Source: Streptomyces sp. SID13031 (GTDB lineage: Bacteria; Actinomycetota; Actinomycetes; Propionibacteriales; Kribbellaceae). From it: 64,000 bases of DNA. Made by a program: the position numbers and the translations under genes. The notes under the pieces are model-generated. The model searched no databases and was not told the DNA's origin. It saw only the letters and a list, made by a program, of their open reading frames with translations. The stretch covers positions 62,001-126,000 of the forward strand of contig NZ_JAAGLV010000005.1 in assembly GCF_010548305.1 (NCBI RefSeq), read 5' to 3'. Shown one piece after another: positions 34,986 through 45,043 of the stretch (position 1 is its first letter; every line of letters starts with the position of its first letter).

Positions 34986-36332
34986 TCAGGTGAGCCGGTC
35001 GGTGGCCGCCTCGGGGGACGAGTCGACCGCGAGTCCGGCCGGTGGCTCGATCACGGTCTCGGGGGTCGGCGCCGACGGCGGTGGGCCGGGCTTGATCACG
35101 CGGCGGATGCCGATCGCGCCGATCACGGTGGCGACGACCTCGATCAGGGTCATCCACAGCCAGACCCGCTGGCCGATGTGCTCGAACAGCAGCACCCCGA
35201 GCACCGGGCCGACCGTCGCCCCGAGCCCGAACATGGTCTGCATCGCCCCGATGTACCGGCCGCGCAGGTGTGGCGGCGCGATCATGCCCGGATAGGCGAA
35301 CATCGTCGGCACCCCGACGATCTCCGACAGGGTCCAGAACAGCGTGCCCAGGATCAGGAACACCGGCAGCATGTCGATCGCGTACATCGCGTAGCCCATC
35401 GCCACCAGGGTGAAGCCGGTCAGCTGCACCACCCGGATCGGCCAGCCCTGGACGAACTTGGTCGCGATCATCTGGCAGGTCGCGCAGATGATCGCGTTCA
35501 TGGTGATCAGCGCGCCGTACCACCAGATGCTCTGCCCGGCCGCCTTGATCGCCAGTGGCAGGGCGGCGGTGTACTGGACGTAGACGACCGCCTGCAGGAA
35601 GAAGGCGAGCATGAACAGCGAGTACCGGTAGTCGCGGAGCACGTCGATGTAGCGACCGCGGATCGGCGGCTCGGCCGCGTCCGCCTTCTCCTTGGCCGCC
35701 ACGGCGGCAGCGCTGCGATCCGGTTTGGGCAACGCGACCAGCGCGATCAGACCGAAGGCGAGAACGGCCAGCGCTTCGGCCCAGAAGAGCAGGTTGTACG
35801 AGATCTCGGCCAGCGCGACCCCGATCAGCGGCGCGACCGTGGTGCCCAGGTTCACGCACAGCATGTACATCGCGGTCACCATCACCAGCTTGTCCGGCGG
35901 GGTGAGCTGGGTGATCATCGACTGCGCCGCCGGCCGGTAGAACTGACCGACCGCGCTGACCAGCAGGACGGCCAGCAGGAGCAGCGGGTAGGACTTGATG
36001 TAGATCAGTGACGCGATCAGGACGGCGGACCCCATCATCGAGATCAACGTCGCCGAGCGCGGACTGAGCCGGTCGCTGAGCCAGCCGCCGATCGCGGTGC
36101 CGAGGACGGCGCCGGCGCCGTACACGCCGAGAGCCCAGCCGGCCTGGCTGCCGGAGAACCCGCGGTGGGTGAGGAACAGGACCAGGAAGATCTGCAGGAA
36201 GGAGGCCAGTTTGCTGACGAACACTCCGGCCAGCAGCGCCTTGGCCTCGCGCGGAGTCTGCGCCCAGGTCTCGAACACCCCTGGCCTGGACGGCTTACCC
36301 GTCCCACCCACGCCTGCTACTGCACCGCTCAT
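34986..36332 (-). CDS. MFS transporter
   Basis: 448 residues with about 12 membrane segments. The conserved loop 2-3 motif appears as 'GGWLSDRLSPRSATLI'. I chose ATG 36332 (AAAGGTGA upstream); GTG 36359 is nine codons earlier. The C-terminal tail is Pro-rich and cytoplasmic. It is convergent with fxsA (stops three bases apart) and divergent from a cytochrome P450, so it could export or import a P450 product or substrate. The substrate cannot be told. Confidence 0.9.
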   Translation of the reverse strand: MSGAVAGVGGTGKPSRPGVFETWAQTPREAKALLAGVFVSKLASFLQIFLVLFLTHRGFSGSQAGWALGVYGAGAVLGTAIGGWLSDRLSPRSATLISMMGSAVLIASLIYIKSYPLLLLAVLLVSAVGQFYRPAAQSMITQLTPPDKLVMVTAMYMLCVNLGTTVAPLIGVALAEISYNLLFWAEALAVLAFGLIALVALPKPDRSAAAVAAKEKADAAEPPIRGRYIDVLRDYRYSLFMLAFFLQAVVYVQYTAALPLAIKAAGQSIWWYGALITMNAIICATCQMIATKFVQGWPIRVVQLTGFTLVAMGYAMYAIDMLPVFLILGTLFWTLSEIVGVPTMFAYPGMIAPPHLRGRYIGAMQTMFGLGATVGPVLGVLLFEHIGQRVWLWMTLIEVVATVIGAIGIRRVIKPGPPPSAPTPETVIEPPAGLAVDSSPEAATDRLT

Positions 36333-36408
36333 CGGCGATTCACCTTTCTGTTCCCCCACCCCAGCGACTTCCGCTGCTCACGGTTACTGAGCGACCGGCA
36401 CCGGTCCG

Positions 36409-36472
36409 CTGATACAGATCCGCCGTACTGCCCGTAGAGGCATTGCCGAACAGGGGCGCCCCCGTGTATCAG
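36409..36472. promoter_or_regulatory. split inverted repeat between MFS and P450 genes
   Basis: CTGATACA at 36409-36416 and TGTATCAG at 36465-36472, each flanked outside by CCGGT/ACCGG elements. Candidate paired operator halves in the divergent control region. Confidence 0.4.
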
Positions 36473-36562
36473 AACCGGCCGCCCGATCGCCTCTCCCATT
36501 GTGAAGGCGACGCGGAGCGGGGGTGCCTGGAGCCCGCGTGCCACTAGGGAGGGAACCCGAAT

Positions 36563-37849
36563 ATGGCAGATGAGGCAGTGCAACCGGACGAGGCCGTCCA
36601 GACGATCGAAGAGCTGGGCGAGGACTTCGTCCAGCGGCAGGCGCACTACCTTCGCCGGTTCCGTGGTGAGGGGCCGGTGCACGAGGTGATCTTCCCGCAT
36701 GGCGCAAAGGTCTGGCTGGTGACGCGGTACGCCGACTGCAAGGCGCTGGCGATGGACCCGCGGGTCGGCAAGGACGGGCGCCGGCTGAACGAGATGTACG
36801 CCAAGCACTCCACCTTGAGCTCGCCGATGCACTCGACCAGGACCGACGAGGAAGAGGCTGAGCCAGGCTTCGACGACGACCTCGCGGCGCACGTACTGAA
36901 CAGCGACCCGCCGAATCACACCCGGCTGCGCAAGCTGGCGATCAAGGCGGTCACCCCGGCCCGGCAGGAGGCTCTGCGCCCCTCGGTCGAGGTGGCGGTC
37001 GAGAAGCTGCTGGACAAGCTGGCGGAGGCGCCGGTCGTCGACCTGCTCGCGGAGTTCGCCTGGCCGCTGCCGCTCGGCACGATCTGCGACCTGTTCGCGA
37101 TGCCGGAAGAGGACCGGGAGAACTTCCGGAAGTGGTCGGGCACGCTGACCGGGGCCGGTCAGGACCCCGAGGAGGTCGCGTCGGCGTCGAAGAACATGAC
37201 CGAGTACGCGAACGCGCTGATCGACGCCCGGCGGGCCGACCCGGGTGACGACATGATCAGCGAGATGCTGCGGATGGACCTCGACGGGGACCAGCTGACC
37301 CAGGGCGAGATCGTCGGGATGATCTTCATCGTGGTGACCGCGGGCCACGTCACCACGGTGCACTCGATCGGGAACGGCGTGTTCAACCTGCTCACCCACC
37401 CGGAGGAGCTGGAGAAGCTGCGCGCCGATCCGTCCCTGATCCCGGCGGCGGTGGACGAGCTGATGCGGTTCGACCCGGCAGCCTCGGTCGGGACCTTCCG
37501 GTTCACCAAGGCCGAGATCGAGATCGCCGGCGTGACCATCCCGAAGGAACAGATCCTGGCGCTGTCGTGGGGTTCGGCGAACCGGGACGAGACCAAGTTC
37601 GAGGACCCGGACCGGCTCGACGTCAACCGCTGCCCGCAGGGGACCTTCTCCTTCGGGCACGGCGTGCACTACTGCATCGGCATCCCGATGGCCAAGATGC
37701 AGATCGAGATCGCGCTGGAGCGGCTGCTCGCCCGGTACCCGCACCTGAGGCTCGCCGTACCGGCCGATGACGTGCGGTGGACCAGCAGCGCCCTGTTGCA
37801 CGGTCTGGCCGGGCTGCCGGTCTCGGTCTTTCCGCCTGACCAAGTCTGA
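36563..37849 (+). CDS. cytochrome P450
   Basis: 428 residues. The I-helix is 'VVTAGHVTTVHS', the ExxR motif is Glu299-Arg302 ('DELMRF'), and the heme loop 'FSFGHGVHYCIG' has ligand Cys371. It is a soluble bacterial class needing separate ferredoxin and reductase, neither of which is nearby. The start ATG 36563 follows AGGGAGGGAACC. His in the I-helix AGxxT stretch is unusual but tolerated. The substrate is unknown. It is divergent from an MFS transporter with which it may share control. Confidence 0.93.
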   Translation: MADEAVQPDEAVQTIEELGEDFVQRQAHYLRRFRGEGPVHEVIFPHGAKVWLVTRYADCKALAMDPRVGKDGRRLNEMYAKHSTLSSPMHSTRTDEEEAEPGFDDDLAAHVLNSDPPNHTRLRKLAIKAVTPARQEALRPSVEVAVEKLLDKLAEAPVVDLLAEFAWPLPLGTICDLFAMPEEDRENFRKWSGTLTGAGQDPEEVASASKNMTEYANALIDARRADPGDDMISEMLRMDLDGDQLTQGEIVGMIFIVVTAGHVTTVHSIGNGVFNLLTHPEELEKLRADPSLIPAAVDELMRFDPAASVGTFRFTKAEIEIAGVTIPKEQILALSWGSANRDETKFEDPDRLDVNRCPQGTFSFGHGVHYCIGIPMAKMQIEIALERLLARYPHLRLAVPADDVRWTSSALLHGLAGLPVSVFPPDQV

Positions 37850-37890
37850 GCAACTCCCGCGGCGGAGCCACCACCCCGCCCGGGACAACT

Positions 37891-37929
37891 GAACGGGCCG
37901 TCACCACATGATGTGGTGACGGCCCGTTC
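37891..37929. terminator. bidirectional terminator between P450 and rbpA
   Basis: Perfect 19-base arms around a single central base (GAACGGGCCGTCACCACAT and its complement), between convergent genes. Confidence 0.85.
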
Positions 37930-37937
37930 GGGGTTCG

Positions 37938-38324
37938 TCAGGCAGTGCGCTTGCTGGTCGTGTTGCGGGCGCGGTGCAGGTGCGCCGGGCCGATCTCGCC
38001 GGACCTCAGCAACGCGACGCGCTCGGCGAGCAGCTCCTCGAGCTCCGAGATGCTCCGACGCTCGCGCAGCATGTCCCAGTGCGTCCGGGCAGGCTTCTCC
38101 TGCTTCGGCTCCGGCTTCTCACCGGTCGAACGAGCGGCCTCGCTACCGCAGTGGGGGCACTCCCAGATCGCCGGTACCTCGGCGTCGTGCGCCATCGTGA
38201 CCTCGACCACGTGGCCACGCGGGCAGTCGTAAGTGATCATCTGGCGCGGCGCGAACTCGACGCCGCGGTCATCCTCGAAGCTGACCCCACCCAGCCCCGA
38301 ACCACGCAGAACGCGATTAGACAT
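37938..38324 (-). CDS. rbpA: RNA polymerase-binding protein RbpA
   Basis: 128 residues beginning 'MSNRVLRGSGLGGVSFEDDRGVEFAPRQ', with the zinc-type pair region 'YDCPRGH...WECPHCGSEA' and the sigma-interacting C-terminus 'KPARTHWDMLRERRSISELEELLAERV'. An actinobacterial general factor, it binds RNA polymerase and the principal sigma factor and stabilises the open complex. The start ATG 38324 has GGAGG upstream. A sigma-R-type promoter precedes it. Confidence 0.97.
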   Translation of the reverse strand: MSNRVLRGSGLGGVSFEDDRGVEFAPRQMITYDCPRGHVVEVTMAHDAEVPAIWECPHCGSEAARSTGEKPEPKQEKPARTHWDMLRERRSISELEELLAERVALLRSGEIGPAHLHRARNTTSKRTA

Positions 38325-38353
38325 GTCAAACCTCCGAGATTCGTCATCCGAGA

Positions 38354-38381
38354 CAACGGTCGGCCGACCCGGATCATTCCC
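38354..38381 (-). promoter_or_regulatory. sigma-R-type promoter of rbpA
   Basis: On the minus strand GGGAAT, exactly 18 bases, GTTG, ending 30 bases before the rbpA start. This equals the known Streptomyces sigma-R consensus (GGGAAY-N18-GTTG), and rbpA is a sigma-R target in Streptomyces. Confidence 0.8.
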
Positions 38382-38515
38382 ATTTTGGCATGCCCGAGCC
38401 CCAGGTACGCACCTGACAGCACCGTCATCACACCCTGTCATCGGACGTTCACGAATTACTGTGTGTCGCAGCACACACTTCGTTCTCCGCCTGATCTTCA
38501 CAGCCAGTTGCCAGG

Positions 38516-38543
38516 TTGCCGGAAACCATTCCTCAGTTAAGGT
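38516..38543 (+). promoter_or_regulatory. candidate promoter of the MacAB-type operon
   Basis: TTGCCG, 16 bases, TAAGGT, giving a very short leader before GTG 38561. Confidence 0.45.
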
Positions 38544-38560
38544 CCCTAGCGTCTGCGTTC

Positions 38561-39922
38561 GTGACCAAAGCCAGTCTCCTCCCACGGCACAAACTCCGTG
38601 GCCTCAGCATGCTGAACGTGGCCCTGATAGCCATCGTCCTCGCCATTGCAACAACCGCCTACCTGCTGTTCTTCCGCGGCGAGTCGGAAGCGGCCGGTAC
38701 GACCCGCCCGACCGTGGCGGTGGCGCGGGGCGACGTGACCGCCGGGGTGAGCTCGAGCGGCACGTTGCAGAGCTCCCAGTCGGCCTCTCCACAGTTCGCG
38801 ACGTCGGGCACGGTGACGGCCGTCCTGGTCAAGGTGGGGCAGGTCGTCGCCAAGGGGGCGGCGATCGCGCGGATCGACCCGGCCGCCGCGCAGCGCGAAG
38901 TACGGATCGCCGAGCAGAACCAGATCGCGGCGTCGAACTCGGTGACCGCCGCCCAGGAGACCCTGGACGACGCCGAGGACGCCAAGGACGAGGCGGACGC
39001 CGCCGCGGCCGAGCCGACCCCCACTCCGACCCCGGGCCAGCAGGCCCAGACCCAGACGCAGAGCCAGGGCCAGAGCCCTGAGGTCGTGGTCACCAACGCC
39101 AAGGCGAGTCTCGCCCGGGCGAAGGCCGACAAGGAACAGGCCGACCAGAGCCTCGAGGCCGCCGAGTCCGACGTTGCCAACACCACTCTGACGGCGCCAA
39201 TCGCCGGCACCATCACCGCGATCAACGGCTCGGTCGGCTCTGTGGCCGGCGGGTCGAGTGGTTCGACCGGTTCCACAGGTTCGACCGGGCAGGGCGCTAC
39301 AGCCGGCGGCAGTACCAGCTCGTCGACGAGCACTGCCACTGGTACCGGCTTCGCCGACATCTCCGACCTCAAGACGCTTCAGGTGGTCGCTGCCTTCCCT
39401 GAGGCAGATGCCGTGAAGGTCAAGGCCAAGCAGGCCGCGACGGTCACCCTGAACGCCGAGCCGGGCAACACCCTCACAGCGACGCTGACCTCGGTCTCGC
39501 CGACTCCCACGACGACCAACGGCGTCGTCTCGTACTCGGCGACCTTCACGCTCGCCAAGGTGCCGGCCACCGCGCGGATCGGGCAGACCGCGAACGTGAC
39601 CGTCCAGACGGCGAAGGCGACCAACGCGCTGTACGTCCCGAGCACGGCGATCGTGACCAGCGGGACCACCTACACGGTGACCATGGCCAACGGCGGCGGT
39701 TCGCGCGAGATCCAGATCGGCGTACGGGGTGACAGCTTCACCGAGGTGAAGTCCGGGCTGGACGAGGGCGATCAGATCGAGCTCATCCAGGGTGCGATCG
39801 GCACTGCCGGCGGCACGGGCCAGGGGCAGGGGCGGACCGGGACCGGGCAACTTCCGGCGCAGCCCGGCGGCGGTCAGTTCCCCGGTGCGGGTACCGGCGC
39901 GGGGGCGAACCGTGGCCGCTGA
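38561..39922 (+). CDS. MacA-like periplasmic adaptor (HlyD/RND-type) protein
   Basis: About 453 residues from GTG 38561. One N-terminal membrane helix ('MLNVALIAIVLAIATTAYLLFF') is followed by a biotinyl-lipoyl-like half ('VTAVLVKVGQVVAKGAAIARID') and a coiled-coil hairpin with a Pro/Thr/Gln-rich insert. The lipoyl second half ('LTAPIAGTITAINGSVGSVAGG') leads to a Ser/Thr/Gly-rich stretch, a beta-barrel domain, and a Gly/Gln-rich tail. It links a MacB-type ABC pump to the outside in a Gram-positive wall. It overlaps the ATPase gene by 11 bases. Confidence 0.9.
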   Translation: MTKASLLPRHKLRGLSMLNVALIAIVLAIATTAYLLFFRGESEAAGTTRPTVAVARGDVTAGVSSSGTLQSSQSASPQFATSGTVTAVLVKVGQVVAKGAAIARIDPAAAQREVRIAEQNQIAASNSVTAAQETLDDAEDAKDEADAAAAEPTPTPTPGQQAQTQTQSQGQSPEVVVTNAKASLARAKADKEQADQSLEAAESDVANTTLTAPIAGTITAINGSVGSVAGGSSGSTGSTGSTGQGATAGGSTSSSTSTATGTGFADISDLKTLQVVAAFPEADAVKVKAKQAATVTLNAEPGNTLTATLTSVSPTPTTTNGVVSYSATFTLAKVPATARIGQTANVTVQTAKATNALYVPSTAIVTSGTTYTVTMANGGGSREIQIGVRGDSFTEVKSGLDEGDQIELIQGAIGTAGGTGQGQGRTGTGQLPAQPGGGQFPGAGTGAGANRGR

Positions 39923-40603
39923 CGCCCTGATCGATATCCGGGAGGTCACCAAGACATACGGCATGGGCGAGACCGCCGTGCATGCGTTGCGCGGAGTGTC
40001 GCTGCAGGTGGACGCCGGCGAGTACGTCGCGGTGATGGGCTCGTCCGGGTCCGGCAAGTCGACGTTGATGAACATCCTCGGCTGCCTCGACGTACCGAGC
40101 CGGGGCGAGTACTGGCTGGACGGGACCGACGTGGCCCGGCTGTCCGAGGACCAGCAGGCGTTCGTGCGCGGGCGCAAGATCGGCTTCATCTTCCAGTCGT
40201 TCAACCTCATCCCGCGGACCTCAGCGCTGGCGAACGTCGAACTGCCGCTGACCTATGCCCACCTGAAGAAGGCCGAACGGCGCCGGCGGGCTCGTCGCGC
40301 GTTGGAGCTGGTCGGGCTGTCCGATCGCGAGGACCACCGGCCGAATCAGCTCTCGGGCGGTCAGCAGCAGCGGGTCGCGATCGCCCGTGCGCTGGCGACC
40401 GGGCCACGGATCCTGCTGGCGGATGAGCCGACCGGCAACCTGGACGCGCACTCGACGGACGAAGTACTGGGGATGTTCGACGAGCTGAACTCCGAGGGCC
40501 GGACCGTGGTCGTGATCACCCATGAGGACGAGGTCGCCCGGCGGGCCCGGCGGCTGATCCGGGTCGCCGACGGACGGATCGTGGCCGACGAGGTGACCGG
40601 CTG

Positions 40604-40604
<1 letters not shown>
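39912..40604 (+). CDS. MacB/LolD-type ABC transporter ATPase
   Basis: 230 residues from GTG 39912. Walker A is 'GSSGSGKST', the Q-loop region is 'IGFIFQSFNLIPRTSALANVELPL', the signature is 'LSGGQQQRVAIARAL', and Walker B is 'ILLADEPTGNLD'. This belongs to the mechanotransmission ABC class (MacB, LolCDE, FtsEX). It shares one base with the permease start. Confidence 0.95.
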
Positions 40605-41833
<1,229 letters not shown>

Positions 41834-41846
41834 GAGAGGCTCACTC

Positions 41847-42401
41847 ATGAGCACGCCCCACCCCGATGACGAATTCACCCAGATCGGTACCGACGAAGAG
41901 GTCGGCGAGGCACTGAAACCGAAGAAGACGCTGAACTTGCCTGCGGCAACTGCCGTGCTTGCCGGCGTGGTCGTGCTGGCGATCGGCCTGGCCGGTGGCG
42001 CCGGCCTGCATGCTGCCTTCGCCAAGGACGACGTGCCGGCCGCGGCGGCTGGTGGCCGCGCACCCGGTGCTGGTGCTGGTGGTTACGGCGGGTTCCGCGG
42101 CCAAGGCCAGGGCCAGGCGCCCGGTGGCGGGCAGGGGAGTGCTGCGATCGGCACTGTCGTGTCGGCCTCGAGTTCGCAGCTGGTCGTGAAGACGCAGAGC
42201 GGCGACGTCACGATCAAGCTGACCGGCGAAACGTCGATCGAGACGACCACCAAGGGCACTGCCGCGGACCTGAAGGCGGGTCAGCAGGTGGTCGTCAGCG
42301 GCGAGACCACCGACGGCACGCTGACCGCCAGCACAGTCCGCGAAGGCGGCGCCACCGCCGGCTTCGGCCGCACCCCAGGCGCAACCCCTTCCACCCGCTA
42401 G
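41847..42401 (+). CDS. membrane-anchored DUF5666-like protein
   Basis: 184 residues from ATG 41847 (GAGAGG upstream), 13 bases after the permease stop. One membrane helix near 36-55 is followed by a Gly/Gln-rich stretch, then a small beta domain 'AIGTVVSASSSQLVVKTQSGDVTIKL' of DUF5666 type. The tail is Gly/Thr/Pro-rich. It is probably extracytoplasmic and an accessory part of the MacAB-type pump. Its action is unknown. Confidence 0.82.
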   Translation: MSTPHPDDEFTQIGTDEEVGEALKPKKTLNLPAATAVLAGVVVLAIGLAGGAGLHAAFAKDDVPAAAAGGRAPGAGAGGYGGFRGQGQGQAPGGGQGSAAIGTVVSASSSQLVVKTQSGDVTIKLTGETSIETTTKGTAADLKAGQQVVVSGETTDGTLTASTVREGGATAGFGRTPGATPSTR

Positions 42402-42424
42402 CCCCCGACCCCTAACCCCGACAC

Positions 42425-42453
42425 CGCCGCCACGCCCACCGGGCGTGGCGGCG
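42425..42453 (+). terminator. terminator of the MacAB-type operon
   Basis: Perfect 13-bp stem CGCCGCCACGCCC / GGGCGTGGCGGCG with a 3-base loop, 24 bases after the stop. Confidence 0.7.
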
Positions 42454-42456
42454 CTG

Positions 42457-42518
42457 CCATGCCCGGGCCACTTGGTGCACCACCTGGCCATGCCCGGGCC
42501 ACTTTGTGCACCACCTGA
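42457..42518. repeat. 31-bp tandem repeat, two units
   Basis: Units 42457-42487 and 42488-42518 differ at two positions. Each contains GCCCGGGC and GTGCAC palindromes. Part of the unit (ACTTTGTGCAC) recurs inverted at 42549-42559. Confidence 0.75.
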
Positions 42519-42690
42519 GCGTTTTCAGCGGCCTGATTCGCTCACGTCGTGCACAAAGTCGCATCGAGTACCACCGAGTACCACCGAGGGGCCGCCGGGA
42601 GGCGCCGAGGGGGGCCGGGGGTGGCGTGGGTTTGGTCGCGCTCTCATGGGCGGGGTGGCGGTTCGTGGGTCTTGGTCGTCCGACGAATCA

Positions 42691-42720
42691 TTGACGGGTG
42701 GGCTTGGAAAGCGCTATCTT
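42691..42720 (+). promoter_or_regulatory. promoter with LacI-type operator for the sugar importer
   Basis: TTGACG, 18 bases, TATCTT. The imperfect palindrome GGAAAGCGCTATCTTCC (42706-42722) covers the -10 and resembles LacI-family sites centred on GCGC. Confidence 0.6.
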
Positions 42721-42779
42721 CCGACGAAATGAGGCGCAAAAAGTACAAATCGCCTCTTCGTCGACAGGAGAAGAAGGCA

Positions 42780-44105
42780 ATGGCCAGGTCGTTGAGATGG
42801 GTTGCGTTGGGGTTGGGAGCGGCGATCGCGCTTGCTGGTTGCAGCAACGGGGGAGCGCCGGAGGTCGAGCAGGACCCTAACGCTCCGCTGGAGCTGTGGA
42901 CGCGGACCACCCCGGGAGGCGACGGGGAGAAGGGGATGAAGAAGCTCGTCGCCGCGTTCGAGGCGAAGACGGGGCAGAAGGTCGAGGTGACCGCGATCTT
43001 CGACGATTTCGAGACGAAGCTGTCCCAGCGGGCCGCCCAGAAGGACCTGCCGGACATCGTCATGAACGACTCGTCCCAGCTTGGCACGATGGTCAGCCAG
43101 GGGATCGTCCGCGAGGTCGACCTCAGCGCGATCAAGGGCAGTGACCAGCTGCTCGAGTCGGCACTCGCGTCAGCCAAGGCCGGTGACGGCAAGACCTACG
43201 GCGTCCCGTACTCCGCGCAGGCGAGCGCGCTGCTGATCCGCAAGGACTGGCGGAGCAAGACCGGGCTGCCCGTGCCGAAGACCTGGGACCAATTGACCGC
43301 CCTCGCCAAGGCGTTCACCACGCAGGACCCGGACGGCAACGGCAAGAACGACACCTTCGGGCTGGCCGTCCCTGGATCGACGAAACGTGGGTACGCGTCC
43401 TGGTACTTCTCGAACTTCCTCTGGGCCGCCGGCGGTGACTTCATCGCCAAGCAGCCTGATGGGCACTACAAGCCGGCCATGTCGACGCCCGAGTCGGTGG
43501 CCGCCGCCAAGTGGTTCCGCGACCTGGCCTGCACCGAGAAGGTCATCCAGCCGGGTGCCGCGACGATGGACACGCCGCCGACCAACGAGACCTTCGAGGC
43601 GGGCAAGACCGGCATGTACGTCGTCGGCCCGTACCTGATGCCGCGCTTCGACAAGTCGCTCGGCAAGGACAAGTACGAGGTCGTACCGGTCCCCGCCGGC
43701 GCCAAGGACTCGACCGTGCTCGCCGAGGGTGGCAGCGCGTACCTGATGGCCGGGTCGGCGAACCAGGCCGCGCAGAACGCCTTCGCCTCCTTCGTGATCT
43801 CCGCCGAGGGGCAGAAGGTCGGGATGGAAGGCGAGAAGGCCTTCAATGTGCAGCTGCCGGTGAACAAGACCGTCGACGTGACGACTATCCGCAAGGACCC
43901 GCGCTGGAAGGTGTACGCCGACGTCTACCGCGACCACGCCCGGTACGCGCCGACCATCCCGAACTGGACGCCCGTCCGCCAGGCCTCGGCCGACACCATC
44001 AACGCCCTGATCGCCGACTGCGGTCTCGACATCACGGCCGAGATGTCGAAGCTCGACGGCAAACTCGCCGCGACGCTCAGCCAGCAAGGCATCGGCGCCT
44101 CGTGA
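42780..44105 (+). CDS. sugar ABC transporter substrate-binding lipoprotein
   Basis: 441 residues from ATG 42780 (AAGAAGG upstream). The signal peptide ends in the lipobox 'IALAGCS'. It belongs to the family 1 solute-binding proteins (MalE-like): 'LELWTRTTPGGDGEKGMKKLVAAFE' near the N-terminus and 'SAYLMAGSANQAAQNAFASFVIS' near the C-terminus. It delivers an oligosaccharide to the following permeases. Neighbouring lyase and fucosidase genes suggest products of an acidic or fucose-bearing polysaccharide. Confidence 0.94.
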   Translation: MARSLRWVALGLGAAIALAGCSNGGAPEVEQDPNAPLELWTRTTPGGDGEKGMKKLVAAFEAKTGQKVEVTAIFDDFETKLSQRAAQKDLPDIVMNDSSQLGTMVSQGIVREVDLSAIKGSDQLLESALASAKAGDGKTYGVPYSAQASALLIRKDWRSKTGLPVPKTWDQLTALAKAFTTQDPDGNGKNDTFGLAVPGSTKRGYASWYFSNFLWAAGGDFIAKQPDGHYKPAMSTPESVAAAKWFRDLACTEKVIQPGAATMDTPPTNETFEAGKTGMYVVGPYLMPRFDKSLGKDKYEVVPVPAGAKDSTVLAEGGSAYLMAGSANQAAQNAFASFVISAEGQKVGMEGEKAFNVQLPVNKTVDVTTIRKDPRWKVYADVYRDHARYAPTIPNWTPVRQASADTINALIADCGLDITAEMSKLDGKLAATLSQQGIGAS

Positions 44106-45043
44106 GCGTGAAGGAAGCAGCGCCACCGGAAGCGGTTCCCAGGCAGCAGCCCCGAACCGCCACCCGGTCGAAGCCCAGACGAGGCGGTAAGTGGTGGATT
44201 CCGTGGCTGTTCCTGGCGCCGGCGCTGATCCTCTTCGTGTACTTCAAGTTCATCCCGATGGCCCAGGCCGTCTCGATGTCGGTGCAGGACGTCCGGCCCT
44301 ATCTCGGCAACACCTGGGTCGGTACCGCGAACTACAGCGAGATCCTGTCGTCGGAGGGCTTCCGGTCCGCGACCTGGAACACGATCCTGCTGGCGATCGG
44401 CCAGACGTTCGGTTCGATGACGCTCGGTTTCGGGCTGGCTCTGCTGGTGGAGGGCCAGACCCGCAAGCTCACCTTCATCCGGTCGGCGGCGTTCCTGCCG
44501 GTCGTCGTACCGATCGCCGTGGTCGCCGAGCTGTGGCGGATCATGTACCACCCGACGAGTGACGGCCTGCTCAACCAGCTCATCGGTCTGGTCGGGCTCG
44601 GCCCGTCCGGGTTCATCAACGACCCGGACACCTCGCTCGCGTCGATCGCGGTCACCGGGATCTGGCGCGGTGCGCCGTACGACATGATGATCTTCCTCGC
44701 CGGGCTGGCGGGGATCGATCGCGGGCTGTACGAGGCCGCGACCGTTGACGGCGCGTCGACCAGGCAGCGGATTCTGCACGTCACGCTGCCCGGGCTCCGG
44801 CCGGTCTTCGCGATTCTGTTCGTCCTCGCCGCGGTGCGTGGGTTCCGCAGCTTCACCGAGGTCTTCCTGCTGACCAACGGCGGGCCGAACGGCTCCACCG
44901 AAGTCGTGATGACCCTGATCTACAAGCTCGGGCTGGAACAGAACCGGCTCGGCGTCGGCTCGGCGGGTGCGGTGCTGCTCTTCGTGGCGACCCTCGTGCT
45001 GACCGTCTGCGTCCAGCTGCTCCGGAGGAGGAGATCCGTATGA
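44102..45043 (+). CDS. sugar ABC transporter permease (MalF type)
   Basis: 313 residues from GTG 44102, overlapping the previous stop as GTGA. Six membrane helices and the coupling motif 'YEAATVDGASTRQRILHVTLPGLRP' are present. The N-terminal 35 residues are basic and cytoplasmic. No ATPase gene is present, so a shared MsiK-type ATPase encoded elsewhere is likely, as usual in actinobacteria. Confidence 0.94.
   Translation: MSVKEAAPPEAVPRQQPRTATRSKPRRGGKWWIPWLFLAPALILFVYFKFIPMAQAVSMSVQDVRPYLGNTWVGTANYSEILSSEGFRSATWNTILLAIGQTFGSMTLGFGLALLVEGQTRKLTFIRSAAFLPVVVPIAVVAELWRIMYHPTSDGLLNQLIGLVGLGPSGFINDPDTSLASIAVTGIWRGAPYDMMIFLAGLAGIDRGLYEAATVDGASTRQRILHVTLPGLRPVFAILFVLAAVRGFRSFTEVFLLTNGGPNGSTEVVMTLIYKLGLEQNRLGVGSAGAVLLFVATLVLTVCVQLLRRRRSV

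Larger units (their letters stand above)
42402..42779. other. 378-bp gene-free region before the sugar importer
   Basis: No gene is supported. It holds the terminator of the preceding operon, a 31-bp tandem repeat, a further inverted copy of part of that repeat, a GAGTACCACC direct repeat (42567-42586) and the promoter of the sugar operon. Confidence 0.7.

Noticed and set aside
39020..39350. Pro/Gln and Ser/Thr/Gly repeats in the MacA-like gene as possible mobile or CRISPR-like repeats
   Set aside because: They are in frame and are low-complexity linkers of the adaptor protein.
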